Below are positions 34,081-46,507 of a stretch of DNA of 64,000 nucleotides, one piece after another. Location: NCBI GenBank assembly GCA_941918925.1, contig OW799235.1, positions 33,469,201 to 33,533,200 on the forward strand, in the 5' to 3' direction. Within the stretch, counting starts at the first letter, position 1, and every line of letters starts with the position of its first letter. Under the pieces are notes generated by a model. It ran no database searches, had not been told where the DNA came from, and saw only the letters and a program-made list of their open reading frames with translations. This DNA is from Phyto melanocephala (Eukaryota > Arthropoda > Insecta > Diptera > Rhinophoridae). The translations under genes and the position numbers were made by a program.

Positions 34081-37000
34081 AGACTTAATTAAATAAAAAA
34101 AAAAAAATACATCAATGGATTGGATTTTAATGCAATAAAATTATTTATTGTTAATACAAGCAGCTTTCAGACTAAGTACTAAAACGCATGTTTTCAATTT
34201 TATAGAAAGATGATTTTTTTAATGTCATACAAAAAACAGAAATATAATAAGCGGAGAGGTGTCTGGTAGTTTTTTTTAAAATCGAATGAACAAAAACCGG
34301 TAAAAACGTTATCTTTTTTAAGATCTCATGTAACTTCGAGACTAATTAATATCGGAAAATAGCTTGAAATTAATTTTTAATTTAAAAAAAAAAATAAAAA
34401 ATATCACAAAATTTTTAACTTTACATTAATTTGTGATAAAAAAATTTAAAACTAAGTAGCTTCAGTTTATTTATAAAACACGAATTTTTCCATGGATTTT
34501 TATGTAATAAATTTTATTAAATCTCTAATAAATGCAGTTTTAAGACTAAGACCCAAAATTGGTAATTATTTGTTGATTTCTAAATATTTTTTATATATTA
34601 TTTAATTTCAAAAATTTTATAATTTTACAAAAAAAAAAAAAAAATTCCGACTTGTTTCTCGTTATCTCCAAAACTGAAAATGATATTAGAAAAACTTAAA
34701 GCTGGCGTAATTTAAAGTTTTCAGACGGATTGCTAAACCAAATCGTGTACGTCATTCCAAAGTTACGACAAGATGTATGGAGCAGCCTATTCAAAAATCT
34801 CAAATTTTATAAAAAAAAAATTAATTTAAAATTATGATGATTTTGTGCAGTTAGTTGACTATAGCGGATCAAAAAAATATAGTGGTTATTTAGGGGGAAA
34901 AAAGTTGCCATTTGTTGCATAGTATCATTAAATGAAAAAAAAAATAATAATAATAAAAATCTAAAAAAAAAAAACATTTTCTTTATTAGAATTAAAATGA
35001 TACATCACATTTGGACACCCTTTATTTATTATACATACTATAAGTGAGCTTAAGGCATTTGGTGTTTTTATATCTGCTTTGTTAACTACTAAAAGCTTTA
35101 AGAAAAAACACCTTTACCCCAGCTAAATTCACAAAATTATCTCTGAGGTGATTTCAAAAATAAAAGGTTTTCTAAAAAAAATATTTACGAAAATCAAAGC
35201 AACAAAATTTAAGCCGTTTCTAACGCGTTTTGAGTAAATCCCTAGCGCCTTTTGGGTATAAATAGTGGACATCGCTGCTGGTGAGTACAAATTATGCATT
35301 TGCTTTACTAACCTGGTGCGTGAGACCATGACCATCAACTTTTATGAAAAATAAATAAGTAAAACAATCAAGGATTGTTTGGTAGGATATCAATTCTTGC
35401 TTTTTTGCACAATTACCAAATGTCGAAAGACTTAAAACAATCACCCCCATCTTGAACATTTTTCCTCTCGAAATATTTTCCCTTTCCCAAAAAATTCCAA
35501 ATCGTGAATAAAGTGTTCAAAGATGTTTTTAAATTAAAAGTAATTTTGAATAGCTGTTCAATAAACAGAACAAAACAATCCATGGGAAACTCATAACACC
35601 AATTTTTACTTCAAGAGGAATAAAAATTTCACGGAAACAAATATCTGACTTCTTGTCCACGATAGGGATGATCATTTTCTTTTCAAAATATGAGACTTTT
35701 AATTTTTTTTCTAATTAAAAAAATATTACTACTAAAAACATTGTTATCTTTAATATCCTTTTTTGAAATATATTAAAATACATATTTTTGTGAGTTTGAG
35801 TAATAAAATAAAGAGTTTAAATTTATCAAATAATTACGTTTTATTGTAAAATAAGTAGTATAAATTAACAAATAATAAACAAAAACTGTTAGTAACAGAT
35901 TTCGAAAAATCTTAAGTTGTAATAGCCGCTGCTTGAGACCGGCGTCACCATTGATCAAAGACATATTTGCGTCACCATTGGTGCGTTAAGGCGCCCCCTA
36001 ACAAATACTTTAATAATTTCTATACGAATATGTTCTGAATCAAATCTAAGAAACTCGTTGTAGTTGTATTTAATTTCATTTCAAAAAAAACCGAAGTCAA
36101 TAAAATGAATTTATGAATAAAAAATTATTTCGAATATACATACATAAGTACGCACACACACACATTTAAATATACCGTCAATTCCGTCATTTAATTCTAA
36201 TTTACAACATCTTTCACTGTCAATTACATGTGTTGCTTTGCAAAATTATTCAACAATAAGAACAGATTTTTTTACGCAACAAATGCAACCGTTTAATAAC
36301 ATTAAACGCCTGATAGTCAATCAGTTTACAAAAGCAGGCGCTAACAAAATCCATTTGAATTTATTTAGCCCATAAATTACAACACAAATTTAAACGTTTA
36401 TAAAACTTATGTTAGTGAAAGAAGGCCTTAAAAATATGCAAATATCAAGTCATATTTAATAAACAATAGTAAATCTGGATTAGAAATTGTAGCAAACTGA
36501 GCAAAAAAGAGTATATGTATGTCAATAATTGGCGCAAAATATTGCAATTTCACAGTAAACATGACACAAAAAAGAGACCCTCTCAAAACACAATCTTTAA
36601 AGGCAAATACATACATACACAGATACGAAGTAGATTTTATAGGACTTAGACAGAGTGCACATTCGTACATACATATTTAAAGGAATATTATGGATTATTT
36701 TAAGTCGATACACCATTACAAATTGCAATGTCTTTTAGCTTTTCGCAAAAAAATGTTATATCCCGAACAAGAGTGCAAAAAATGTGAAGAGAAATTATTT
36801 CAATTTGTGCTGCAAAAAAATCTTGTTCATGCAAATTGAAAAATTTTTTTTATGTGTTCGCCAACATTTGTGGAAATAGTGGTGGGCAGCAAATACTAAC
36901 AAATAAACCTTTAGATTTTTTAGAATAAATAAAATAGGAAATAATAATTTTTCTTTATCTAGAAGTGATTTGCATTTTGCACTGCCTCTGTAAGAGGTAT

Positions 37001-37720
37001 TGGTGATGGGAATAATTATAAAATTTCCTCTCTTTGATACTCAAAAGTGATATGCAATTGAAAATATTATGCAATTACCTATATTCTAAAAAAAACTTTT
37101 AAATAAAACAAATTCTTATAAAAAACTGTAAATAGAGAATTAATGCAAACAAACATATAATTTCTTGTTAATTCTTATAAACAGCCCACTTTTTGCTGAC
37201 ATGATTTTAGTGATGACCCACTGTTAATGCAGTTTTCTTTTCTAACCGAGCTATGACTCAGTTTGTAGTGGCTTGATTTAAAGGTCTGCTAACTTTAAAT
37301 TAAAACACGTAAGTACATTTATCTGATTGGATTCAAGACAAATCATTATTTGCAAATCTTAACTACTTAAATCTACAAGCTTATGAAATTGAAAACTAAT
37401 GACTCGGTTAAACGGCGAACTAGTAATACGACGGTATTATTATATTAATTAATATAGTGAACTGATGAATTAATATGGCGGTAAACTTGTGGGAAAAGAC
37501 TCTGGTTACAGGAACTCCGCTAAGACTACGATATAAAACATGAACGTAAGATGATTTCGATAGCGTAAGCAGATAGTTAAACTAAATGAGAATTATAACG
37601 TAAGACGACTCTTTACCAAAAACAAAATAAAATAATAAGGAATTACTAAATATGTTTGGTTTACCCTATATCTTTATATTGATTTATAATAACACGTTTT
37701 ACACTTTGTATACTTCTTGT
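34081..37720. other. AT-rich DNA, no recognised gene
   Basis: A phrase related to CAGTTTTAAGACTAAGAC occurs near 34165 and 34535, suggesting a decayed local duplication. The block 36170-36400 is more complex and could be unique host non-coding DNA. A TATA-box-like motif at 35257-35264 is listed separately. Confidence 0.45.
35250..35345 (+). promoter_or_regulatory. possible TATA-box promoter and start codon
   Basis: GGGTATAAATAGTGGACATC (TATAAATA at 35257-35264) is the best TATA-box match I noticed, in GC-richer context. About 65 bases on, GAGACCATGACC has a reasonable start context, but the frame closes after eight codons. A first exon ending soon after the start codon cannot be excluded. 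It could equally be chance. Confidence 0.25.
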
Positions 37721-38310
37721 TATACCCTTCACACAGTAAAAAAGGTTATATATAGGTTTGTCATTCCGTGTGAAATTTCTCCAATTTTCACTTCCGACCC
37801 CATAAAGTATATATTTTTTGAAAGCTTATGAATAGGGGATTCGATTAAGCTCTGTTAGTCTGTCCGTGTGAATGTTTAAATCAACTTTTTGAAGCCCCCC
37901 GACATTGCCTGGATCCGGGTGAGGTACTAAAATTTTAGAAATATTCGGGAGTAGATCGGTATTGAAAATCAGAAACATCTGTACATAAACAACTGAGATA
38001 TGAGCAAAAACCCACGGCCACCTCGTTTTTTTTTAACACAAAAACAACATACAACAACAACAAACATATATACAGACGTGGTATACTGGTTAGAGTAAAC
38101 GTGGCATAGAATCCCAGCTGAGCCCAAAAAAATTTTGTTTTATCTTTTATTTTATATATTATTTATATATTTAATATTTTTTTTTTATTTTTTTTTTAAT
38201 TTTTTTATATTTTTTTTTTATTTTTTTAAATATTTTTAATTTTTTTTATGTTTTTTAATTTTTTCTTTTAATTTTTTTTTATATTTATTATATATAGTTT
38301 TATTATTTTT

Positions 38311-39840
38311 TATACCCGCCACCAAAAAAATGGTGGGGGTATATTCATTTTGTCATTCCGTTTGTAACACATCGAAATATCCATTTTAGACCCCATAAAG
38401 TATATATATTCTGAATCGGGGTTTGATTTGATGACGATCTAGCTATGTCCGTCCGTATGTCCGTCTGTTGAAAGCACGATAGAGGTCGCACCGAAAAAGC
38501 TAGAGGGCTTAAATTTTGCCAGAATCTTTCTTATAGACAAGGTTTGTTTTGAAAATGTATTGAAAAGGTATTGAAAATGGGCTAAATCGGAATATTAGGA
38601 AGAGAGTTATAGCTCGTAAAGCAAGAATAGGTCGAAAAAACCGTATCCTGCTAACATCGAATAAAATAGAATTGTGTCCAAACGGATAAACGTAGAGTCA
38701 TGAAACTTCGAATATATATTTCTCGAGTCAAAAGAGTATTTCTCCCCAAAAATTGCTTAAATCTATGCATTACAAAAGGAGTTATAGATCAACATGTACG
38801 AAAATTTATACCGCACAGTGTATATTTGAAATTTAAAACGTAATAAAACTGACAAAACTATATGTACGATTCTGAAATTTTGCAAACATGGCTTTTTGGT
38901 CAAAGTCTTCGTTATAACGGAAGACAAATGTGTCACGCCCACTTTTTTCTTAAAATTTGTATAAAAATATATTAGTCATATTCATTAGCATTTATTCATT
39001 GCAGACTGCAACATCTGTTGAAGGCGCCACTACATTTTGAGGATGATGTCTTGCTAAATATCACGTAGAACACTAGATGGCTCTAGTAATATTTTTGATA
39101 ACATCCTAAAAATGTGCATCAGTAGATTTTAAATATGTATTTGAATATTTAAAATACATTTTTTAACTAAATTATATTTTTATCTATCTACTCTTTTGTA
39201 AATGTGGCTAAATTTTAGGGGCGATTTTGGTGATTTTGAATAAAACACAATTTATTTAGGAAATTATTATCATATCTTTTTATAATGATAATATTTGTAT
39301 GGTTTAATTATGTATGAAATAAAATATCGGCGAAATGGCCGCCGCACAGTAGACCATTCTACGAGAAGGCGACCAAAACTCATTTTTTCATTCGAATGTA
39401 GACACTAGTGTACCTCGTGAGCCAAAAAATTGAAACTTTATTTCACATACATATATTACCGAGAACAGGGTGATTCAAAATAAAAATTTTAAGTATTTTG
39501 CTAAAACGGGAAATTTATTAGTAAGATTTTGATTTTTAAACTTCTAGTTTTGTATAATTTTAAAATTTGTTAACCATTAGTACATGAAAATAAATTGTTT
39601 ATAATGTTTAGAAATACTTTTTTTTTTATTTTTAGGTTCAAATTTTCCTAAATTCCCATTTTTAATACACCATAACTTCTAGAGAACAAAATATAACAAA
39701 AAGAAATTAGCACCATTTAGTAGGTAAAACTCTGCTCTATACTTCTATACACCATTGTATACCCGGGACGATCCGATAGTGATCACCAGACCAATTTTTG
39801 TGACGCAAGGTCAAATATTTTTTGCAAAATTTTAGTAAAA
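38311..39840 (+). mobile_element. DINE-B copy 2, 3' end missing
   Basis: It starts TATACCCGCCACCAAAAA inside the DINE-A A/T tract. The 5' half is intact. Near 39205 it enters mariner-derived sequence (GTGGCTAAATTTTAGGGGC and later AAAATATCGGCGAAATGGCC) and then a 39480-39690 segment that is the reverse complement of 30520-30730 in copy 1. No 3' hairpin is found before the next DINE-B start at 39892. Confidence 0.75.
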
Positions 39841-39891
39841 GAGCTAAACAAATTTTTTTTGTAAAGTGTTTTTTTTAAGTATTTTAGTTTT

Positions 39892-41375
39892 TATACCCGC
39901 AACCAAAAAAATGGTATATATATATTCTTAATCGGGGTTTTATTTAATAACGATCTAGCTATGTCCGTACGTCTGTCCGTCTGTTAAAAGCACTATAGAG
40001 ACCCCATCGAAAAAGCTAGTGGGCTCAAATTTTGCCAGAATATGTCTTATACACAAGGTTTGTTTGGAATAAAAAATTGGCTAAATCGGAATATAAGAAA
40101 GAAAGTTATAGCTCGTAATGCAAGATTAGGTCGAAAGAACCGTGTCCTTCCAACATCGAATAAAATGGAGTTGTGTCCACCAACATCAACGTAGAGACAT
40201 GAAACTACAGATATAAACTACCTGAGCAAAAACAATATTTTTACCCAAAAATTGTTTAAATGCATGCATTAGGAAGGGAGTTAGAGATCAAAATGTATGA
40301 AAATTTATACCGCGCAGTGTATTTTTCAGTATGTTCAAAATTTTAAACCTAATAAGAGTGACAAAATTAGATCTACGATTCTGAAATTTTGCAGGAATTG
40401 CTTTTTGGTCAAAGGCTTTGTTCTGACGGAAAATAAATGTGACACGCCCACTTTTACGCCTATATTGACTATATTGAAATATCTAAGTTGTATTTATTAG
40501 CATAAATAACTTCGACACACCTACTATAACGCCCACTTCTCACATTATCTACTGTTAATGAAATTTAAATTTATAAAACCGATAAAATTAGAGGTATGAT
40601 GATAAAATTTGCTATGGAAATCCTTCTAGTCAATGTTATTGCTATGCCAGAAAACTTAGGTGACACGCCCACTCTTACACCCACATCCTATATAATGCTT
40701 TATCTCGAATTCAGATAATTTCTCAATGAATAACGATTTTGGAATAATAAAGGACTATATTGAAATATATAAGTTATATTTATTAGCAGAAATTTTACTG
40801 ACACGCTTACTTTAACGCCCACTTTCACTGAAACACTAAATTTACGAAAACATTTTAGCAGCATATCGAAGTTATAAAGGGTGGTGAAATTTTAAGGGCC
40901 GATGTTGATTTTGAATAAAACACAAATTATTTAGGAAATTACTATCATTGCTTTTTGTAATGATAATATTTGTATGGTTCAATTATGTATGGAACAAAAT
41001 ATCGGCCAAATGGCCCCCGCGACCTCAACGGCACACCTCGATCATAGTCCAAATTTTTAATAACACTGTTGATGCTCAATTGTTGGGCACGATGATGAGT
41101 CGAAGTTGACTGTTTTTTTGCCACACTATCGTGAAAAACAGGAATGCTTCTCATTTAACGAATTAAGAAGGCATTCATAGATGTTCTAACATTTTATACA
41201 GACCTGTTTTAAATTTAAAATTTAACCACCCTCTACAAAGAAAGTGATGTATATTTTATTATAAGGAGATTATTCCAATCGATTAACAAAATAATAAATA
41301 TTGTGCTTTAAATGTACACAAAATTGGTGGTGGGTATAAAAGATTCGGCACAGCCGAATATAGTGCTCTTACTTG
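39892..41375 (+). mobile_element. DINE-B copy 3, complete ends
   Basis: It starts TATACCCGCAACCAAAAAAA and ends TTGGTGGTGGGTATAAAAG plus the hairpin ATTCGGCACAGCCGAAT and ctcttactTG. The 5' region has lost some sequence after the start. It carries the short mariner-derived insert at 40877-41233. It abuts copy 2 and is followed immediately by the resumed DINE-A. Confidence 0.85.
40877..41233 (-). mobile_element. short mariner-derived insert in DINE-B copy 3
   Basis: The termini are AAGGGTGGTGAAATTTTAAG and, in reverse, GAGGGTGGTTAAATTTTAAA, each bordered by TA. The minus strand encodes a fused remnant: HDSVAKKQSTSTHHRAQQLS (N-terminal part of a mariner transposase) joined to NLDY... and a C-terminal GxPFGRYF block that is the frame-shifted GGHLADILF terminus. 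At 357 bp it is a non-autonomous derivative with most of the transposase gene removed. Confidence 0.8.
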
Positions 41376-43052
41376 TTTTTAATTATTTTATTTTTTATTT
41401 TTTTTAACACACATACGTAAATTTATTATTTTACAATGGGATGTTTTTATATAAGTATGTATGTTTGTTTTTTACATGTATGTACGAATTTCATATGAGA
41501 TGAATGGTGATACAAACTATTGTTATTGCGTGAATACACGTTGTGAAGGGTATATAAGATTCGGCATGGCCGAATATAGCACTCTTACTTGTTTTTTTTA
41601 AAGTTTTATTTAAATAAAATATATTTTTATACTTTTTTTTAAATAATATCAAATTTATGAGAAATTAATTTAAGTTTATTTAAGTGTAGAATTTTTCGTA
41701 AATTTGCAATATCCTAAATTTCCTGACCCAAGTTAGCAAACCATGGGTTAACCATTCATGTTATAATACGTACTATTTGCTCATAGTTTTTAAAGAAAAA
41801 ATACGAGTACTTCTCTTACCAACTAAAACGCGGTAAAAAAAAATCCCATCATTGATTGTAGTCAGTGGTTGTATGAACGTACATAAATATCCACGTGAGT
41901 ATCTACTCATATGAGGTAGCAAGATATTGGTGGAGCTCAAATACAAATCTAAATAGTGTCATAAATCAGAACTAGACATTTCTACTGATACAGTTACTGA
42001 AACTGTTGCTTGGTATTTAGTGGCGTGATTGCACAGCAGAAGTATGGGCAATTTTGAAACACTTATACACAATAGCTTCTTCTCTTCTTCGCTATTTTGC
42101 TGTTGCTGCTATATTTATGAGGGCACATCATATATCATTATTTTCAAAATGGTGGAACACCAAACGCCACATCACACACAACTACTACAGACATTAAACA
42201 TTTATGCAAAAGTGTACAATATTTATGTTCACATGTATGTATGCATGTATTTATGTAACTGGCAGGCAGGTATGTATTTTAAGTTCTTACTTATTCATCC
42301 ATATGAAAATTAAGAATTTAGTTGATTGGTTTTGAGCCCATTTGGGGAATAAAATTTACATAGATCTTATATGCAAGCGTTATTGCAAAAAGGGAATGTA
42401 GAATTTATTGGAAAGATTTCGTATATGGTTTATATGCATTAATAAGTATGAGTGAGTACTTGTTTGAGAGAGTTGATTACAGAAAATGATATTTGTATTT
42501 AAAAAGAAAATATTAGTTTTAAGGCTTTCTTGAATTGATAAATGTATTTGAAGTTAGTTTAAATTAATAATTAACTAATTCTTTTATTGCTGATCAGTTA
42601 TTACCTTAAATAAATAATAGTCGATATATATTTTTTTTTTAATTTCAGGTAATACTCCCCTCACCCCTTACCCACTGATATGGCTAGGGTAATTAAGCAA
42701 GTGCTTATTTTTTGTTTAACAAGGTGGCATATATATTGTGATTTAACCCAAGTTTCGATAATAAAAAATAACTAAAATGAGCTATATTTGTTGGGCTGTT
42801 TATGCTTATATTGTCAATATTCGATATTTTGTTTCAAAAAGTATGTATAATATTTTTTAGTTTACTTACATTTTTAAGTTTACACACACCATTATAAGTT
42901 GTCCATTTTTCATACCCTTCACACAGTGAAAAGCGGTATATCTGTGGCTTGGACCTAAAAGGGCCAATGTCAAAATATTATCTTTTGAGAAAATTGGAAT
43001 TGAACTTTAACTTTTATAGATGCTTTCATAGTGACATTGGCCAGCATTTTTT

Positions 43053-45089
43053 TATACCCACCACCAAAAAAATGGTGGGGGTATATTCATTTTGTCATTC
43101 CGTTTGTAACACATCGAAATATCCATTTAAGAACCCATAAAGAATATATATTCTGAATCAGGGTTTGATTTGATGACGATCTAGCTATGTCCGTCCGTCT
43201 GTCCGTCTGTTGAAAGCACGATAGAGGTCGCACCGAAAAAGCTAGGGGGCTCAAATTTTGCCAGAATCTTTCTTATAGTCAAGGTTTGGTATTGAAAATG
43301 GGCTAAATCGGAATATTAGGAAGAGAGTTATAGCTCGAAAAGCAAGAGTAGGTCGAAAAAACCGTGTCCTTCGAACATCGAATAAAATGGAATTGTATCC
43401 AAACGCATTAACGTAGACTCATGAAACTCCAAATATATATTTCCTGAGTAAAAACAATATTTTTTCCCGAAAATTATCTAAATCTATTTATTAGGAGAGG
43501 AGTTATCGATCAAAATGTACGAAAATTTATACCGCACAGTGTATTTTTCGGTATATTTAAAAACAAAAACGTCATAAAAGCAACAAAATTGGATGTACGA
43601 CCCTGAAATTTTGCACACTTTGCTTCTTGGTGAGAGGCTTTTTTGTAACGGAAAATCAATGTGCCACGCCTACTTTTACGCCCACCTCCCATATAACGTT
43701 TTAACTAAAATTGATATAATTTCTCTATTAATAAAGATTTTGAAATAACAAAGGGCTATTTTGAAACACCTAAGTTTTGCTCATTCGCAAAAACAACTTT
43801 GAAATTTAAAAGCTCATAAAACCGCCAAAATTAGAGGTATGATGATCCAATTTGCTACGTATATCCCCCTAGGCAATGTCATTACTGTGCCAGAAAATTA
43901 AGGTGCCACGCCCACTTTTACGCCCACCTCCCATATAACATTTTACCTAAAATTCATATAATTTCTCTATTAATAAAGATTTTGGCATAATAAAGGGCTA
44001 TATTGAAACACCTAAGTTGTACTCATTAGCAAAAACAACTTTGACACGCCTACTATAACGCCCACTTTTCACGTTATCTACCGTTAATGAAATTTAAACC
44101 GCCAAAATTAGATGTATGATGATAAAATTTGCTAGGTATATCGTTCTAATCAAAGTTATTGTTGTGCCAAAAAGTTTAGGTGACACGCCAATTTTAACGC
44201 CTACCTCGCATATAACGATTTATCTTAAATTCATGTAATTTCTCTATTGACAAAGTTTTTCGGAAAATAAAGGACTATATTGAAATATATAAGTTGTATT
44301 TATTAGCAGAAACTTTATTGACACACCTACTTTAACGCCCACTTTCATTGAAAGACTACATTTACAAAGCATTTTAGTAGCATATCGAAGTTATAAAGGG
44401 TGGTTAAATTTTAAGGACCGATGTTGAATTAAAATAAAGCACAAATTATTTAGGATATTATTATTATTTCTTTTTGTAATTATAATATTTGTATGGTTCA
44501 ATTATGTATTTAACAAATGGCGCCACTCCTCTATCTGATGCTCCAAATTTTCAATGACAATGTTGATGCTCAATTGTTGGGCATGATGATGAGTCTAGGT
44601 TGACTGCTCTTTTGCCAAGCTTTTGCAAAAAACAGCAATGGTTCCCATTCAACGAACTAAGAACGCATATACAGATTTTCTAACATTTTATACAGACCTG
44701 TTTTGCAGAAATTTAAATATTTCTTACAATTCTCCCGATTGTGGACGAATTTGAACGATTATGTTGATCAAAAGAATTACGAAGTGCACAAAATGCATTT
44801 TGATTTGAACGCCCTTTTATATAAAAAACCTGAATAACTTTAAAGCGTTGCTCATTTGCGTATCATTCCACGGATCAAATTGAGTAAGTTTGAGACTGAG
44901 AAATGTCAAATGAAATGCAGAAAACAAATTTAAAGTCTAGGTGTAGTCCACCTTCAACATGGGCCCTTAAAATTTAACCACCCTCTACAAAGAAAGTGAT
45001 ACATATTAAGAAAAGATTAACAGAAGATTAACAAAATAATAAATTTTGTGCTTTAAATGTACACAAAATTGGTGGTGGGCTCTTACTTG
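43053..45089 (+). mobile_element. DINE-B copy 4, long, lacking its 3' hairpin
   Basis: It starts TATACCCACCACCAAAAA; the full set of internal CGCCCAC blocks is present. It contains the longest mariner-derived insert (44396-44985). The 3' end reads TTGGTGGTGGGCTCTTACTTG: the TATAAAAG and hairpin normally between GGTGGTGGG and CTCTTACTTG are gone. Confidence 0.85.
44396..44985 (-). mobile_element. mariner-derived insert in DINE-B copy 4
   Basis: The termini AAGGGTGGTTAAATTTTAAG and, in reverse, GAGGGTGGTTAAATTTTAAG are bordered by TA on both sides. It is 590 bp, longer than the 357-bp version, and keeps extra sequence between the truncated coding remnant and the right terminus (TTGATCCGTGGAATGATACG on the minus strand, shared with 63550-63580). 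Confidence 0.85.
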
Positions 45090-45557
45090 TTTTTTTTTTT
45101 TTTAAGCTGTTCTGGTTTAAGTATGATTTTAGCTGTTTTACCATAATGAAATAGAGCAAGAAAACAAATCAATTGCAATGATTAATTCAAGAGAGCACAA
45201 AAGTTACACTGGCTCTTTTAGCTCCAAGCCACAAGTATATAGGTTTGTCATTCCGTGAGAAATTTCTACAATTTTCATTTCCGACCCCATTAAGTATATA
45301 GTTTCTGAAAGCTTATGAATAGGGGACTCGATTAAGCTTTATCAGTCTGTCCGTGTGTATGTTGAAATCAACATTTTAAAGCCCCCCGACATTGCCTGGA
45401 CCCGCGTGAAGTATTTAAATATTGGATATATTCGGGAGCAGATCGGTATTGAAAATCAGAAAAATCGGTTCATACAACTGAGATATGAGCAAAAAGCCAC
45501 GACCACCTCGTTTTTTTCACAACAACATACATACATACATACATATGTGGTATACTG

Positions 45558-46507
45558 CACGCAAAGAAAAAATATGGTTGTGGTAACCATAATCGAAGAG
45601 CATCATACTATGATTGTTTTGTATGATTATAGTTAAAAATAATAATGGTTACCAGTTATCATTATTATGTTTAATTAAAGTATCATTCAATAATCATATA
45701 TATGACTACAATTGAAATCGACAATCTTTGCTTTTTTACGGCAAATTACTGCCTTCTGCTGTAACATACACATAGTGATTGTACTTACCAATTTTGACAT
45801 TTCAAACTTTTAAAATAATAAATGGTCGTGATCATGGTTACGACATGATCACGACGGTCATATTATTTTTTCAAAAACAATATTTTGTTGTTGAAAACAA
45901 GTAATAGTTATTTTTGTTTCATTTCATCATATATTTTGTCACGATAGTCAAGCATTTGTTTGAATTGTATCATTTAATGATTACTTTTCGTAAAAATTTC
46001 AAAATAGTTATCATTTAAAAATAGTATGATTACAAAAAATTATCACGACAAAAATAACATTATATTTAAAAGCATTATAAATTAAAAATAATCATTAAAT
46101 AATAGGTGATTTTGATTATAACTTTTTAATAATTATTTGAATTCAACTGTTTTCCTTCTTGCTGAATAAATTTTAAAAGTTTGAGATGTCAAAAGATTAA
46201 CAAAAATTAAAGAAATTTTACAAATAAACGAGAAAATGTAAAAAAAAATATTGGTATAAAAATTGCTATTAAATTGGTAATTACAATCAATATGTGTATG
46301 TTACAGCAAAAGACAATAATTTGCCGTAAAAAAGCAAAGATTGTCGATTTCAATTTTAGTCATATATATGATTATAGAATGATATTTTAATTAAACATAA
46401 TAATGATAACTGGTAACCATTATTATTTTTAACTATAATCATATAATTTAATCATAGTATGTTGCTCTTCGATTATGGTTACCACAACCATATTTTTTCT
46501 TTGCGTG
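45558..46507. mobile_element. MITE-C, complete copy with long inverted repeats
   Basis: The arms of roughly 230 bp are inverted repeats starting CACGCAAAGAAAAAATATGG, TTGTGGTAACCATAATCGAA, and including ATCATACTATGATTG, GTTACCAGTTATCATTATTA and GACAATCTTTGCTTTTTTAC. The centre has TGGTCGTGATCATGGTTACG. No protein is encoded. Flanks GTATACTG and TATAATAA are not an exact duplication. Fragments of the same family occur near 1.8, 3.5, 18.5, 21.7, 26.5, 56.3, 57.5 and 61.0 kb. Confidence 0.8.

Larger units (their letters stand above)
37721..41591 (+). mobile_element. DINE-A copy 2, split by DINE-B sequence
   Basis: It starts TATACCCTTCACACAGTAAA, with CCCCATAAAGTATATATT and CCCCCCGACATTGCCTGG, an A/T tract (38140-38310), then DINE-B material from 38311 to 41375. 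DINE-A resumes with its A/T tract and ends ACGTTGTGAAGGGTATATAA, a hairpin (GATTCGGCATGGCCGAAT) and ctcttactTG at 41591. Both DINE-A halves are consistent with a single copy of about 0.8 kb. Confidence 0.85.
42940..45229. mobile_element. inverted-repeat element (MITE-F) containing a DINE-B
   Basis: The left end TGTGGCTTGGACCTAAAAGG, followed by GCCAATGT, is matched in reverse by the right end (TGTGGCTTGGAGCTAAAAGA, GCCAGTGT). It lies within the GGTATATATAGG phrase of a DINE-A; GTATAT is present on both sides, suggesting a target duplication of about 6-8 bp, possibly hAT-like. Without the DINE-B inside, it would be about 250 bp. Confidence 0.6.
42912..45557 (+). mobile_element. DINE-A copy 3, multiply interrupted
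   Basis: The start (ATACCCTTCACACAGTGAAA) lies at 42912, but after about 28 bases it is broken by another element. It resumes at about 45230 with GTATATAGGTTTGTCATTCC, then CCCCATTAAGTATATAG and CCCCCCGACATTGCCTGGAC, and runs to ATGTGGTATACTG, where a MITE-C copy begins at 45558. The DINE-A 3' end was not found. Confidence 0.8.
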
